Source: Ixodes scapularis (Eukaryota; Arthropoda; Arachnida; Ixodida; Ixodidae). From it: a stretch of DNA of 64,000 nucleotides. The notes under the pieces are model-generated. The model was not told the origin of the DNA and did no database searches. It saw nothing but the letters and a program-made list of their open reading frames with translations. The position numbers were made by a program, and so were the translations under genes. The stretch is from contig NW_024609846.1 in the NCBI RefSeq assembly GCF_016920785.2, forward strand, positions 112,892,831 to 112,956,830. Reading direction: 5' to 3'. Below are positions 1 to 9,712 of the stretch, one piece after another. Positions within the stretch are counted from its first letter, which is position 1, and the number at the start of each line of letters is the position of its first letter.

Positions 1-195
1 CGAGCCCAGACAATAATAGGACATACATTTATTTTGTGTTATCTGGGCATATTCCAGAATGTTAGAGTAACCCATAAGTAACGGGCGGGCCGCCCCCAGC
101 AGCAGTTTGGCGTTATTGGCCTCATCGCTGACGTCGAGCAGTTCGTCAATCGGAGTGACGCTTGAATTCGGGTAACCTTCCATCGAGCTTGTCAT
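1..195 (-). CDS. Possible partial coding exon, hypothetical, runs off left edge
   Basis: Reading the minus strand from an ATG at 195-193, the frame stays open for 65 codons to the window edge. It begins MTSSMEGYPNSSVT and continues through an acidic, leucine-rich stretch (DELLDVSDEANNAKLLLG). I recognise no domain. A GTATGT that could be a splice donor lies near 24-19, so the exon might end there. No promoter or unambiguous acceptor is visible upstream. The composition looks protein-like, but an open stretch this short can occur by chance, and it could be part of a mobile element. Confidence 0.25.
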   Translation of the reverse strand, partial: MTSSMEGYPNSSVTPIDELLDVSDEANNAKLLLGAARPLLMGYSNILEYAQITQNKCMSYYCLGS

Positions 196-1432
196 TGTAA
201 ATCAACTATTTTTCCGACTACTTCAAGATTACACTCACTGAGCATTGAAGTCATACGCTAAAGAGTTTTGCATTCTAGTTCCGGAAGGGCTGGTGGTATC
301 CCGAACTTTAGGTGACCTGACTAAGTACAGAGTGCAACAGTGAGCGTTACCTTGACTCTCCTCTACTCAGATGCCTCAGAAGTTTTCTTAGGGTAGTAGA
401 ACTTGTTATAATCGCCAATGCAGACGGCTCGTAGACAGCAAAAGACGCAATGAAGTAATGAAAATAAAGGGCTGCATTGTGACTACAAATTAAGGACTTC
501 ATCCTAAAGGCTACAAAAAAAAACACGACGAATACACTTAAGACTGCTTACGTGTAGGAATGCGAAAGCATTCCTACACGCGGCGCAATCCTACAAGCAG
601 CGCGCTACGTCTTTTTTTTTTTTTTTTTTCGTTTTTTGCACACTGAACTCTGGCGGTAACATCACCCTTCCCCAGTTCGCAGACAAGACGCCTCCGCCGG
701 CCACAATGCTTTTATGACGAAGCACGTGCATGCATTGCTGTGTTTTTTTTTTTGTGTGTGTTTTATTCCTCTGGTGCTTCCTCTTTGACCTTGAGCGGCG
801 CGTGCTTAATTACGTATTTTTATGGCCCTCTTTTGGGCGAAACGCCGACACCTTTTCTCATAATGGGACATATACCGATTACGTCTTAATAAATCGCACC
901 CGCAATTTATTTGTAGCCTTTACCTCATAGACGGCGCAGAAGTTTTCCCGAACAAGCGAGTTGCATGCACGCAGCTGTGCAAGCAGGTCGGGCCCCGGGG
1001 GTGGGCTCGGGCCTCGGGCTATTCGCCGCCGATCTGGGCGAGCTAGATTTTGTTCGCCCGGCGCCCTCCACTAACGGCAGGGGTCAATGGCCGGCGCGGG
1101 GTACTTGCAATATAGTAAAAAAAAATGGCTCTGATTTTCGAGTGGTTCCGATTGTATCAACGCCATTCCGACCATTCAAGTGTATTCTGTGAACGCCTTA
1201 TTTGGTAATGTTGTGTGTTGATAGTACACTCGGGTTTTCAGCGTTTGCAAGTGCGCCATTTGTGTGCAGACGAAGTCTCTCACGCAACTCACGCCTTGCC
1301 ATCATGTATTGGCTTTTTCGGCGTTTGCTGTTAGTTTTTGCTCGATTTTAGATGCGAACTTGTAATCAGAAGTGTGAGATTATGCACGAGTCACAGTTGT
1401 AGGCAGAAAATAGCTTTTGACCGAGGTTCCAT
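196..1432. other. Repeat-rich non-coding stretch
   Basis: No convincing gene is seen. The stretch holds the 534-580 hairpin repeat, a long T run at about 612-629, and a GC-rich segment near 985-1100. Short open frames here show no family motif. Confidence 0.5.
534..580. repeat. Dispersed repeat with GCGAAAGC tetraloop hairpin, copy 1
   Basis: The segment 551-580 is a perfect 13-bp inverted repeat around a GAAA loop (stem CGTGTAGGAATGC). The flanking ACACTTAAGACTGCTTA is shared, with few changes, with 46896-46930. The core GCGAAAGC also occurs at 12067-12074 and 16369-16376. This is a dispersed repeat family, probably a SINE or MITE terminus. Confidence 0.6.
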
Positions 1433-1541
1433 TTTCAGCGCTTCTGCGTACGGCGCGTGCTTTGCTCGCTTTCAGAATCGACGAACAGGTTCGAGCCGAG
1501 CTGTGAAAATCGCATGCTGAGCGGTGCGATCTTCACAGCCC
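1433..1541 (+). repeat. Repeat fragment carrying the BEL insertion site
   Basis: The segment from CATTTTCAG through TTTGCTCGCTTTC and CGAGCTGTGAAAATCGCA to the BEL boundary matches, imperfectly, the interior of the foldback element at 36510-36620. The retrotransposon therefore landed in older repeat DNA. The last five bases (AGCCC, 1537-1541) are its left target duplication. Confidence 0.5.
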
Positions 1542-1952
1542 TGTTGTGTTAGTAAAGAGATGTTACTAAATGCCGGCTAACTTCATTACACGGTGGTTCG
1601 GAATCAGCCAGCCGCTGTTCCAGAGAGACAGACACGAAGCGAACCTTTTCAACTCTCAAGAAGAACTGTTTATTTCAGAACAACTAACGGGAAGAAAGAC
1701 GTGCGAGAAGGGGAAAGAGGGTACACGGTGTCGAGTGACCAGAAGCCGCCCCTCCGAGGCGCAGCTGGCGCTGTTTACACAGGGGTCCGTGGTCGCCCGT
1801 TCGCGTTCGCGGGTGGCTCGGTGGAATGTCCCCTCTGGGTCATAAATTTCGGGAGCACTCGAGGGGAGACCGTTTGTTCCGAGAAACACTAGCACAAGAC
1901 GGAACGAATGCGCATGCAGACTCTGAAAGCAACACACACACAAAATACAACA
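1542..1952 (-). repeat. 3' LTR of the BEL/Pao element
   Basis: This is the downstream LTR in element orientation, 411 bp, with TGTTG/CAACA ends. It matches 7380-7790 at a constant offset of 5838 bp, and I saw no difference between them. One LTR frame is open for 91 codons in both copies; I take this as chance. Confidence 0.95.
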
Positions 1953-1963
1953 ATCTCCCCCGG
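1953..1963 (-). other. Polypurine tract
   Basis: The minus strand reads CCGGGGGAGAT directly before the 3' LTR. This is the expected plus-strand primer of an LTR retrotransposon. It lies only about 5 bases past the polyprotein stop codon. Confidence 0.75.
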
Positions 1964-1968
1964 ATGAG

Positions 1969-4900
1969 CTATTGCGGTAGCTCATCGTTACCAACTTCTA
2001 GGGGGTATAACAACTGAATCGGACGCCTGAGTTCGCCTCCCCCGGGTAGCACAAGTCTGCAGGACCGCACCCTGCCATCTCTCCCACTGAATGTCTCTTT
2101 AACACGGCAGGTCTTCCACATGTGTCGCGGGAGACTGTCCTCGTTCAGCAGGCACATGTCACCCACGTTGAGGCCGCTTGAGGGGGTGGGTCTGACGAGG
2201 TGTGCCGATCTCAGCTCCAACAAATATTCACGGCGCCACCTTCGCCAGAACCCCTCCACGATGGCGCTGCGGTACCTCCAACGCCGCACCAGCCTGGTCC
2301 GACTCGCTGCACCTGTAGGGGTCTCTGCTGATAGGCGATGCGGCGGAAGACACGTGAGCTTTCGCCCCACGAGGAAGTGAGCAGGTGATAGTGGCTCTGG
2401 CTCACCTGCCTCGGGGTACAGGACAGTCAATGGCCGCGAGTTGAGCACGGCCTCTATCTCGGCGAGGACGGTGGAGAGTTCCTCGAAGGTCAAACTGCTG
2501 CGACTCAGCACTTTGCGCAAGCACACCTTCACTGATCGTACGAGACGCTCCCAAAATCCTCCCCACCACGCTGCTCTTTCGACGATGTATTTCCAACGAA
2601 TGCCATGGTTCGCGAAATACGACTGCACCTCGGGCGATTTCATAGCGCGGAACATCTCCTTGAGATCCTTCTCCGCTCGCTTGAATGTCAGCGCATTATC
2701 GGAGTACACCACGGCGCTGATTCCTCTGCGTGCAACGAACCGCTTAAATGCTAACAGGAACGCAGCAGCGGAGAGGTCGCTCACCAATTCAAGATGAACA
2801 GCACGGGTGGCGGCGCAGGTGAACAGGGCTACGTAAGTCTTCTTTGAGCCGTTGACTTCTCTGCTGAACAGGGGTCCCGCGAAGTCCACGCCTGTGATAG
2901 CGAACGGCTCACTCCTTTTCACCCTGTCTGCTGGCAGAGGAGCCATAGGTTCCGATGCGGGCCTGCAACTTTGTTTGCGGCAAACCAAGCACCGGTGAAC
3001 CGTTTTCTTCACGGCTTGTCGTCCTTTAACAATCCAGTACACCTCTCTCAGCTGTGCCAGCGTGTCTCGGACTCCTGCGTGCAACAGTCGAATGTGTTCC
3101 CTTGATATGAGAAGGGCGGTGAACGCATGGTCGGAGGGCAGAATAATAGGATGCTTCGTCTCGTCATTGTTGTCACTGAATTGCAGTCTTCCTCCCACCC
3201 TAAGCAGACCGTCGTCATCGAGGTACGGCCCGAAACGTGAAACGGCGGAGTTTTCTTTCAGTTCTTTTCCGGCGCGCAGTGCTGTGATATCGTCTCCATA
3301 CGCCTCCTTCTGTGTGCAGGCCAACCAGTATCTTTCAGCGTCTGTCAACTCCTCGGCTGTTAACTGGCCTTCCCTTCTTGCCTCCCTGTTTTTGCAGTTG
3401 TGCACAAAGCGCCGGATCCAAGCAGTCAATCGTAGCACTTTGATTAACCGGCTATGTTCTTCCAGTTGCAGGAGAGGTGTCGTGGAAGGTGCTGCCACCA
3501 TCATTACAGCCAGTAGTTTTTTTTCCTCTTGATATTCAGTGGCCCTGGGCATTTGCTCGTTCATGGTAGGCCACTCCGACTCCGGATTTTGCAGCCACTT
3601 GGGTCCGTTCCACCAGAGCGCGCTCTCTACCAGTTTTGAGGGTAGAACGCCTCGGGTTAGAAGATCCGCTGGATTCTCGGCTCCAGGGCAGTGATTCCAG
3701 TCCTGTGGGTCGGTCAGCCGCTGCACCTCCTCCACTCGATTTGCCACAAACGGCTTCCATTTGTCTGCCGACCCCTTGATCCAATGCAGCGCCACCGTTG
3801 AGTCCGTCCAGAGGCAGGCGGGTATGTCCTCCAGCCGCAACGTCTTTGTGAGGTAGCACTTCAACCGCGCCCCAATCAGGGCTCCCATTAACTCCAGTCT
3901 CGGTAGGGAGAGGCGCTTAAGGGGTGCCACTCTTGCCTTGGCCATAATCAAAGTCACGTGCACCTCTCGTGCTGCAGTCTTTGTGGTGACGTACGCAACG
4001 GCGCCGTATGCCTTGGGGCTTGCATCGCAGAAGACATGCAGCGTCTTGTTGGTCTTGTTGCTTCTGAAGTTTTTCATGATCGTCCTTGGGACGGACAATT
4101 TTCCGACTGTGGGAAGTTCTTTGCACCAGTTGTCCCATTCGGCTGTCAGGGCCTCAGGTAAGGGGTCGTCCCAGTCGACCCCGAGCTCCCACAGCCTTTG
4201 AAACATGATCTTAACACTTGTTGTGATGGGCGCGAGAAATCCAAAGGGGTCAAAGATCCTTGCCGACACCTGAAGCACGAACCTCTTGCTGTCAGTTCTT
4301 GAGGAGATGAAATCGATCAGAGAGTCTATCCGGTACTCGAAGCTATCTGTTTCCGGATTCCAACCGACTCCTAGGACCTTTCCAGCTGTCGTGCGCCCGA
4401 GGTCGGCGTAGACTCGTTTGGTCCCGTCTCCCCGCAGTGTCTCTGCCAGCTCGAGGCTGCTTGACATCCACTTGTGGAGCTTCATCCCAGCCTGATCCAG
4501 CAGTTCAGTCGCTTCTTCGCAGAGCACTCTCACCTCTTGCAGGCTATCTGCTCCGGTGACCAGGTCATCCACGTATAGGTTGTTTCTCAGGATCGCCGCC
4601 GTCGTCGGGTACTGCTCCTGTACGCTCTCCAGGTGGTATTGCAATGTCGCGGCCAATAAAAATGGGCTGGACGTGACGCCGAATGGTATGCGCGTCATCC
4701 TGTACGCTACGATTGAGGGACATTCTTCTCCGTTCTTCGGAATTTTCTCATACCAAAGAAAGCGCACGGCATCTCGGTCCTCTTTCGTCAGTGACACCTG
4801 AAGAAACGCCTTTTCAATGTCGGCGACCGCGGCGATGTTGTGAGTACGGAACCTAAGCAGCAGGTCGATCAATTCTGGGTTCAAATTGGGTCCGCTCTCT

Positions 4901-7350
4901 AGAACGTCGTTTAGCGAGAGCCGACCTGCCAGGCTGGACGATGCGTCGAATACCACTCTCATCTTAGTAGTCTGACTTTCGTGCCGTACGACTGCTTGGT
5001 GGGGCATGTAGTAAACCGGACCCTTTGGCGGGTTGCTTTCCTCGACTGGTTCGGCGTAGCCCTTCGCTACGTAATCTCGGATGCAGGCATCGTATTCTTT
5101 TATCAACTGCTCGTTCTTTTGGAGACGGTTGGTCTGCGATCGGAGACGCCTCGTCGCCGATTCTAAGTTGTCTGTTAGCTTCTCGGCCGCTGGCTTCCAC
5201 GGGAGCGCCACTTGATAGCGACCGTCTTCGTACTTGGTGGTTTCTTTGTGGTGCTGAAGTACGGCGTCTTGTTGGCATGTCGTGGCTTGGGTGTCTTTGA
5301 TGCCGAGGTGCTCGAGTTCCCAGAACGACCGGAGCTGAGCGGATATATCTTTGTCTGTTTCGTTTGTCACGATCACCCTCATCACGTTTGCCGCTGAGGA
5401 ACATATCGCCGTTGATCTGGTTGTTCCCGCCTGGCCTTGCAGGGTCCATCCGAAGGTCGTGTCTACTGCCATCAATGTAGGGCTCAGACGCTTAACGGAT
5501 CCCGTGACGATGGCCCAGTAGTAGTCGGCTCCAATCAAGAGGCTAATTCCATCCTCAGTGTGGGCCCCTCTCGAAGCGTCGGCGATGTTCATTCCCTCGT
5601 TCATCATGTGGGCCACTGAAGATTCCGATGGAGCTGTCATGATATCCGCGCAGATGCAGGGAACCTCCAGAGCCTCCACGCGGACCTCCTGTCTGTCGTA
5701 CTGGCTTCTCAACCAGAACTCCACCCGTCGACACTTCGTGTGCTTCGCTGCTGTGTTGTCACCGAAGGTGAAGATCCGGAGCTCCTCCTCTCCCAGCACC
5801 TTCAACTGCAACTTCTCGGAGACGCCACGTTGGATGAACGTACGCTGGCTGCCACCGTCGAGAAGGAGTCTGACGAGAGTGCGCCTCTGCAGGCCCTCTG
5901 CCCATGCCTGTGCGGTCTGAAGGAGCACCTGCGTCTTCTCTCCTCTAAAGCTACGGTCTCTCACTCCGAGAGAAGACTGCAACACCTGTTGTCCGGGGAT
6001 CTCTTTTACACCCGTCACTGCCGAGTCCGCTCTCGTGGAACCGCGGGTGCTCATCAGGTCGGGGTCACACATGCTCGTCAAGTGACTCCCCGCGCATCGT
6101 CCACATTTTAGCCATTTTGACGTTCTGCAGTCACGAGATCTGTGGCCATATTTTGCGCAGCGGAAGCATCTGTTTTCGCGTTTCAGAATTTCCCTTTTCT
6201 CTGAGACTGACATCTGCGCAGCGCACCCGTCCGAGTCGTGACCACTAGAGGCGCAAAACACGCATCTTCTGTCGCCCCCGCCAGTCACGGCATTCAGGGC
6301 TGCTGCGGATGCGATAGGTCTTGCCCTGTAATCTCTCTTTCCGTCTCTCTTTGCATCTTGTGCAGGCTCGCCGGTTTGCCGGTCTTTCTTTGCGTCTACT
6401 GGTTGCATTCTTTCGCGGCTTTCTACTTCGCATTTCAGGAAATCCAAGAAATCCCGCAGACCGTTCTTTTGGTTTGGTGATTGCGCGGTTATCTTCCGGC
6501 TGTACTCAAGTCCCATGTCGGCTGGTATGGCTTTACGCAGCACAGTAAGGAGCAGCACTCCATACGTGCTGTCGTTGATGCCGAGGGCCTCGAGGCTGCG
6601 GACCCCAGTTTCAATTTGGTCAAATAATGCTCTGAGTCCGCTCACGTTTCTAGAGTCATAAATAGGTCGGACAGCCATTAACCTCGCCATGTTATCTTCA
6701 ATTATAAGATCCTTTTGTCCGAATCTACGGGTGAGAAGCTCGAGGGCTACTTTGTAGTTTTCCGCTGTCAGGTCAAGCCCTGCCACAGCCACGGCTGCCT
6801 TTCCCGTGAGGTAGCTGTTCAGGTACTTGAATTTGTCGACCTCCGACAGTGTCAAGTTGGCGTTGATAGTTGAATCGAACTGACTCCAGAATCCCTGCCA
6901 TTCCCGTAGTTCACCTCCAAATTTTGATATCTCCAATTTGGGGAGCTTCACTGCTGGGTTGGTCTCTTCGACTGTCACCCTCGTTCTGGTGTCCGCGTTG
7001 GTTAGTGAACTTGATAAGGCTCTGTTACTTGGACGGGCCTGATCTAGGAGCATGCCTTTCAGTTTAGTCTTTGCTACGCTGATCCTCTCCTTGTAGCTTT
7101 CGCTGCATGTAATCTCCTCTTCCAACGCCTCGTCATCAATTCCTTGCTCAATTTCGCTATCGAGTTCCTTGAGAGTGTCCTCTTTCAATACGAGAAGGTC
7201 AAATTTGGTTTGGAGCTCACCGACAGTTGTTGGATCCGCCATGGCTGCGACATCGTTGATAAGCTTGGTCGTCGCCGCTCGCACCACGGTCTGCTTTCGC
7301 TTTGCACGGTCGGTGAGGGCTGCTTTCGATGTATCCATCTTCTCTGGCAC
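1969..7350 (-). CDS. BEL/Pao Gag-Pol polyprotein
   Basis: The 1793-residue polyprotein drives reverse transcription and integration of the element. Residues 1-340 are a gag-like region with a DUF1759-type core. Two zinc knuckles lie near 363 and 394 (CFRCAKYGHRSRDC). The aspartic protease motif LLLDGGSQRTFI is near 494; the usual D-S/T-G appears as D-G-G. The reverse transcriptase carries ADIEKAF and YVDDL (near 925). An RNase H-like segment holds HVFCDAS near 1098. The integrase has an H2C2-type zinc region (about 1425-1463) followed by its catalytic triad at GVDFAGPLF (near 1487), YSDNALTF (near 1547) and ERLVRSVK (near 1604). A DUF5641-type tail follows. The start at 7350 is the first ATG after the primer site, and a second ATG follows four codons later. 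No stop or frameshift interrupts it. Confidence 0.93.
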   Translation of the reverse strand: MPEKMDTSKAALTDRAKRKQTVVRAATTKLINDVAAMADPTTVGELQTKFDLLVLKEDTLKELDSEIEQGIDDEALEEEITCSESYKERISVAKTKLKGMLLDQARPSNRALSSSLTNADTRTRVTVEETNPAVKLPKLEISKFGGELREWQGFWSQFDSTINANLTLSEVDKFKYLNSYLTGKAAVAVAGLDLTAENYKVALELLTRRFGQKDLIIEDNMARLMAVRPIYDSRNVSGLRALFDQIETGVRSLEALGINDSTYGVLLLTVLRKAIPADMGLEYSRKITAQSPNQKNGLRDFLDFLKCEVESRERMQPVDAKKDRQTGEPAQDAKRDGKRDYRARPIASAAALNAVTGGGDRRCVFCASSGHDSDGCAAQMSVSEKREILKRENRCFRCAKYGHRSRDCRTSKWLKCGRCAGSHLTSMCDPDLMSTRGSTRADSAVTGVKEIPGQQVLQSSLGVRDRSFRGEKTQVLLQTAQAWAEGLQRRTLVRLLLDGGSQRTFIQRGVSEKLQLKVLGEEELRIFTFGDNTAAKHTKCRRVEFWLRSQYDRQEVRVEALEVPCICADIMTAPSESSVAHMMNEGMNIADASRGAHTEDGISLLIGADYYWAIVTGSVKRLSPTLMAVDTTFGWTLQGQAGTTRSTAICSSAANVMRVIVTNETDKDISAQLRSFWELEHLGIKDTQATTCQQDAVLQHHKETTKYEDGRYQVALPWKPAAEKLTDNLESATRRLRSQTNRLQKNEQLIKEYDACIRDYVAKGYAEPVEESNPPKGPVYYMPHQAVVRHESQTTKMRVVFDASSSLAGRLSLNDVLESGPNLNPELIDLLLRFRTHNIAAVADIEKAFLQVSLTKEDRDAVRFLWYEKIPKNGEECPSIVAYRMTRIPFGVTSSPFLLAATLQYHLESVQEQYPTTAAILRNNLYVDDLVTGADSLQEVRVLCEEATELLDQAGMKLHKWMSSSLELAETLRGDGTKRVYADLGRTTAGKVLGVGWNPETDSFEYRIDSLIDFISSRTDSKRFVLQVSARIFDPFGFLAPITTSVKIMFQRLWELGVDWDDPLPEALTAEWDNWCKELPTVGKLSVPRTIMKNFRSNKTNKTLHVFCDASPKAYGAVAYVTTKTAAREVHVTLIMAKARVAPLKRLSLPRLELMGALIGARLKCYLTKTLRLEDIPACLWTDSTVALHWIKGSADKWKPFVANRVEEVQRLTDPQDWNHCPGAENPADLLTRGVLPSKLVESALWWNGPKWLQNPESEWPTMNEQMPRATEYQEEKKLLAVMMVAAPSTTPLLQLEEHSRLIKVLRLTAWIRRFVHNCKNREARREGQLTAEELTDAERYWLACTQKEAYGDDITALRAGKELKENSAVSRFGPYLDDDGLLRVGGRLQFSDNNDETKHPIILPSDHAFTALLISREHIRLLHAGVRDTLAQLREVYWIVKGRQAVKKTVHRCLVCRKQSCRPASEPMAPLPADRVKRSEPFAITGVDFAGPLFSREVNGSKKTYVALFTCAATRAVHLELVSDLSAAAFLLAFKRFVARRGISAVVYSDNALTFKRAEKDLKEMFRAMKSPEVQSYFANHGIRWKYIVERAAWWGGFWERLVRSVKVCLRKVLSRSSLTFEELSTVLAEIEAVLNSRPLTVLYPEAGEPEPLSPAHFLVGRKLTCLPPHRLSAETPTGAASRTRLVRRWRYRSAIVEGFWRRWRREYLLELRSAHLVRPTPSSGLNVGDMCLLNEDSLPRHMWKTCRVKETFSGRDGRVRSCRLVLPGGGELRRPIQLLYPLEVGNDELPQ

Positions 7351-7357
7351 TTTCTCT

Positions 7358-7375
7358 TCCCGGGTTTCGGCACCA
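7358..7375 (-). other. Primer-binding site for tRNA-Phe
   Basis: Four bases inside the 5' LTR, the plus strand reads TCCCGGGTTTCGGCACCA. That is the 3' end of the animal tRNA-Phe (acceptor stem GCCGAAA) with CCA added. The minus strand is therefore an 18-base perfect complement, the site where minus-strand DNA synthesis starts. Confidence 0.85.
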
Positions 7376-7379
7376 ATAA

Positions 7380-7790
7380 TGTTGTGTTAGTAAAGAGATG
7401 TTACTAAATGCCGGCTAACTTCATTACACGGTGGTTCGGAATCAGCCAGCCGCTGTTCCAGAGAGACAGACACGAAGCGAACCTTTTCAACTCTCAAGAA
7501 GAACTGTTTATTTCAGAACAACTAACGGGAAGAAAGACGTGCGAGAAGGGGAAAGAGGGTACACGGTGTCGAGTGACCAGAAGCCGCCCCTCCGAGGCGC
7601 AGCTGGCGCTGTTTACACAGGGGTCCGTGGTCGCCCGTTCGCGTTCGCGGGTGGCTCGGTGGAATGTCCCCTCTGGGTCATAAATTTCGGGAGCACTCGA
7701 GGGGAGACCGTTTGTTCCGAGAAACACTAGCACAAGACGGAACGAATGCGCATGCAGACTCTGAAAGCAACACACACACAAAATACAACA
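7380..7790 (-). repeat. 5' LTR of the BEL/Pao element
   Basis: This is the upstream LTR in element orientation, 411 bp. It should hold the element's promoter, but I could not place a certain TATA box or start site. It is followed on the plus strand by the right target duplication AGCCC (7791-7795). Confidence 0.95.
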
Positions 7791-7945
7791 AGCCCAGCAT
7801 TTCGTAAACAAGAAGCTCTGGCGAGCTGATCCTCTGCGTTCGTGAGTAGGGCATGAGCTTTACCATAGCCTCCTCTATAGACGCTTTCAGCGAGTCAGTT
7901 ACTCGAGCTGCCACCAGTCGGCGCGCCCTTCGCGCGCTTTCCGGG

Positions 7946-9305
7946 CCGCCATAGCCGACCTTCAGTTCCTCGCCGTTGCTCCGCGTTGTGTGCTGCACAG
8001 GCCACTACCGGAGCCTCGTTTCCGTGTTCTTTTACGTTGCGCGTTGAAATCTTGTATTTTATTTAGGTCTTTTCGATATTTAGGACTTTCATTTAATCAT
8101 TTGATGATATTTATATTTCGAGATAGCTCTTGTATTTTCTTATTTATGGAATGGAATCGGACAGCGAATGGGTCGACGATACAAGATTATGAGGCTTCAA
8201 TGACCATGTAAGTTCATTTCATTCTTACGTTTTTGTCGCTAATAAAGGGCAGTCAACACTATTGCGACATATGTAAATTGCAACTGACGCAGTAAGGCTA
8301 TCACAGTCGTGCTTCTCGCTGCATGTGCGCGCTCGTTTCCCTAAAGCCGACCCGCATGTAAGCGATTTAGCGTGCGACGAGACGAGCGACGGATATTTCT
8401 CACCATCGCCCGTCGCATCGCTCGGTTTTGGGATTTCCGAGAAAACGTCGCTCACCGTCTTGGTCGCTTGCTCCGTCGCTTCCATGCGGTTTGCCTCGTC
8501 GCGCGACTGACTGAGCGACAGCGAAGCGGGTCGCACTCGCTTATCTGGTCGCTCACCAAATCGCTTACATGTGGTTTATACTCAATTAATTTCTATGCAC
8601 ACAGCATGGAACCATTGGCGCCTCGATACTAAGTGTAAACCGCATGCAAGCGATTCGGCGAGCAACGAGACAAGCGACGGTGACCCGCTTCGCTGTCGCT
8701 CGGGCAGTCGCGCGACGAGGCAAACCGCATGGAAGCGACGGGAGCAAGCGACCAAGACGGTGAGCGACGTTTTCTAGAAATCCAAAAAACCGAGCGATGC
8801 AACAGGCGACAATGAGAAATCTTCGTCGCTGACTCTCGTCGTTGTCGCCGTCGTCCGCCTCGTCGCACGCAAAATCGCTTACATGCGGGTCGGCTTTACG
8901 GAAACGAGCGCGCACATGCAGCGAGAAGCACGACTGTGACAGCCTTACTGGGTCAATTGCAATTTACATATGTCGGAATGGTGTTGACTGCCCTATATAA
9001 GCGAGTGCCCTATATAACCTATATAAACGTCAGAATGGGATGAACTTACATGGTCTCTGAAGCCATAATCTTGTATCGTCGATCCATTCGCTGTCCGATT
9101 CAATTTCATAAATAAGAAGATACAAGAGCTATGTCGAAATATAGATATCAGATGATTAAATGAAAGCCCGAAATATCGAGAAAAACCCAAAGAAAACACG
9201 ATTTCAACGCGGACCGTAAGAGAACACGAAAACAAAGCTCCGGTAGCGGCCGGTGCAGCCCACAACGCGGAGGAACGGCGAGACTGTGAAGGGCGGCTAT
9301 GGCAG
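7946..9305. repeat. Large 1.36-kb imperfect palindrome (foldback element)
   Basis: The left arm (from about 7946, GCCATAGCCG) is matched in inverted orientation by the right arm ending about 9305. Similarity continues through the whole arm: the GAAATCTTG/CACGATTTC region, the CATTTAATCAT segment, GACAGCGAATGG, and the inner CGACG-rich part. The arms meet near 8590-8640, where TGGTTTATACT faces AGTGTAAACCGCATG. Differences between the arms are substitutions and small indels. No transposase is seen; this is either a long-TIR foldback element or an inverted duplication. Confidence 0.8.
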
Positions 9306-9712
9306 CACGGTCACGTGACGTCAAGATGGCGGCGCCCATGAAATGTTGCCTGAAAGGGTCTATACGAAGAAAGCCTGGCACATCAACGGCGGAGCCATAG
9401 GGCGCGCGGCCGCAGAAAAAGGAGAGGAGGGGCGCGCGAAGCGGTGACCCATATGGTAGCGCAGAGCAGAAAGGGCAGAGATAGTCTGCGAGCGCTTGGG
9501 TCATGAGCGGCCACTCCCCGAACCACGTTGGTTTTCGTGTTTTCGTCACCGTTGTTTTCGTACTCCGGGAGAAACGGCTGCGACGATTCGAAAGGGCGCT
9601 GGTAACAATGCACCATGCCGGTGGCGTCGGCAGAGTTGTCGGTGTGCCAGCGGAGTGCGCCGTTGTCGGACCATCGTGTCGTGCCGCGGAAGAACCAAAC
9701 AGTTTTGACTAA

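Larger units (their letters stand above)
1542..7790 (-). mobile_element. Complete BEL/Pao LTR retrotransposon
   Basis: This is a 6.25-kb element read on the minus strand. Two 411-bp LTRs, beginning TGTTG and ending CAACA, flank a 5.4-kb interior that is almost entirely one open frame. The 5-bp duplication AGCCC stands on both sides (1537-1541 and 7791-7795). A primer-binding site matching tRNA-Phe follows the 5' LTR, and a purine tract precedes the 3' LTR. The BEL/Pao assignment rests on the DUF1759-type gag, DUF1758-type protease, reverse transcriptase, RNase H, integrase and DUF5641-type C-terminus, in that order in a single polyprotein. Every visible part is intact and the LTRs appear identical, so the insertion is recent. 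Confidence 0.95.

Noticed and set aside
1570..1845. 91-codon open frame in each BEL LTR
   Set aside because: It runs opposite to the element, is identical in both LTRs simply because the LTRs are identical, and has no known motif.
8225..8915. Overlapping open frames on both strands inside the palindrome
   Set aside because: They mirror each other because the arms are inverted copies; the CGACG-rich sequence simply lacks stops.
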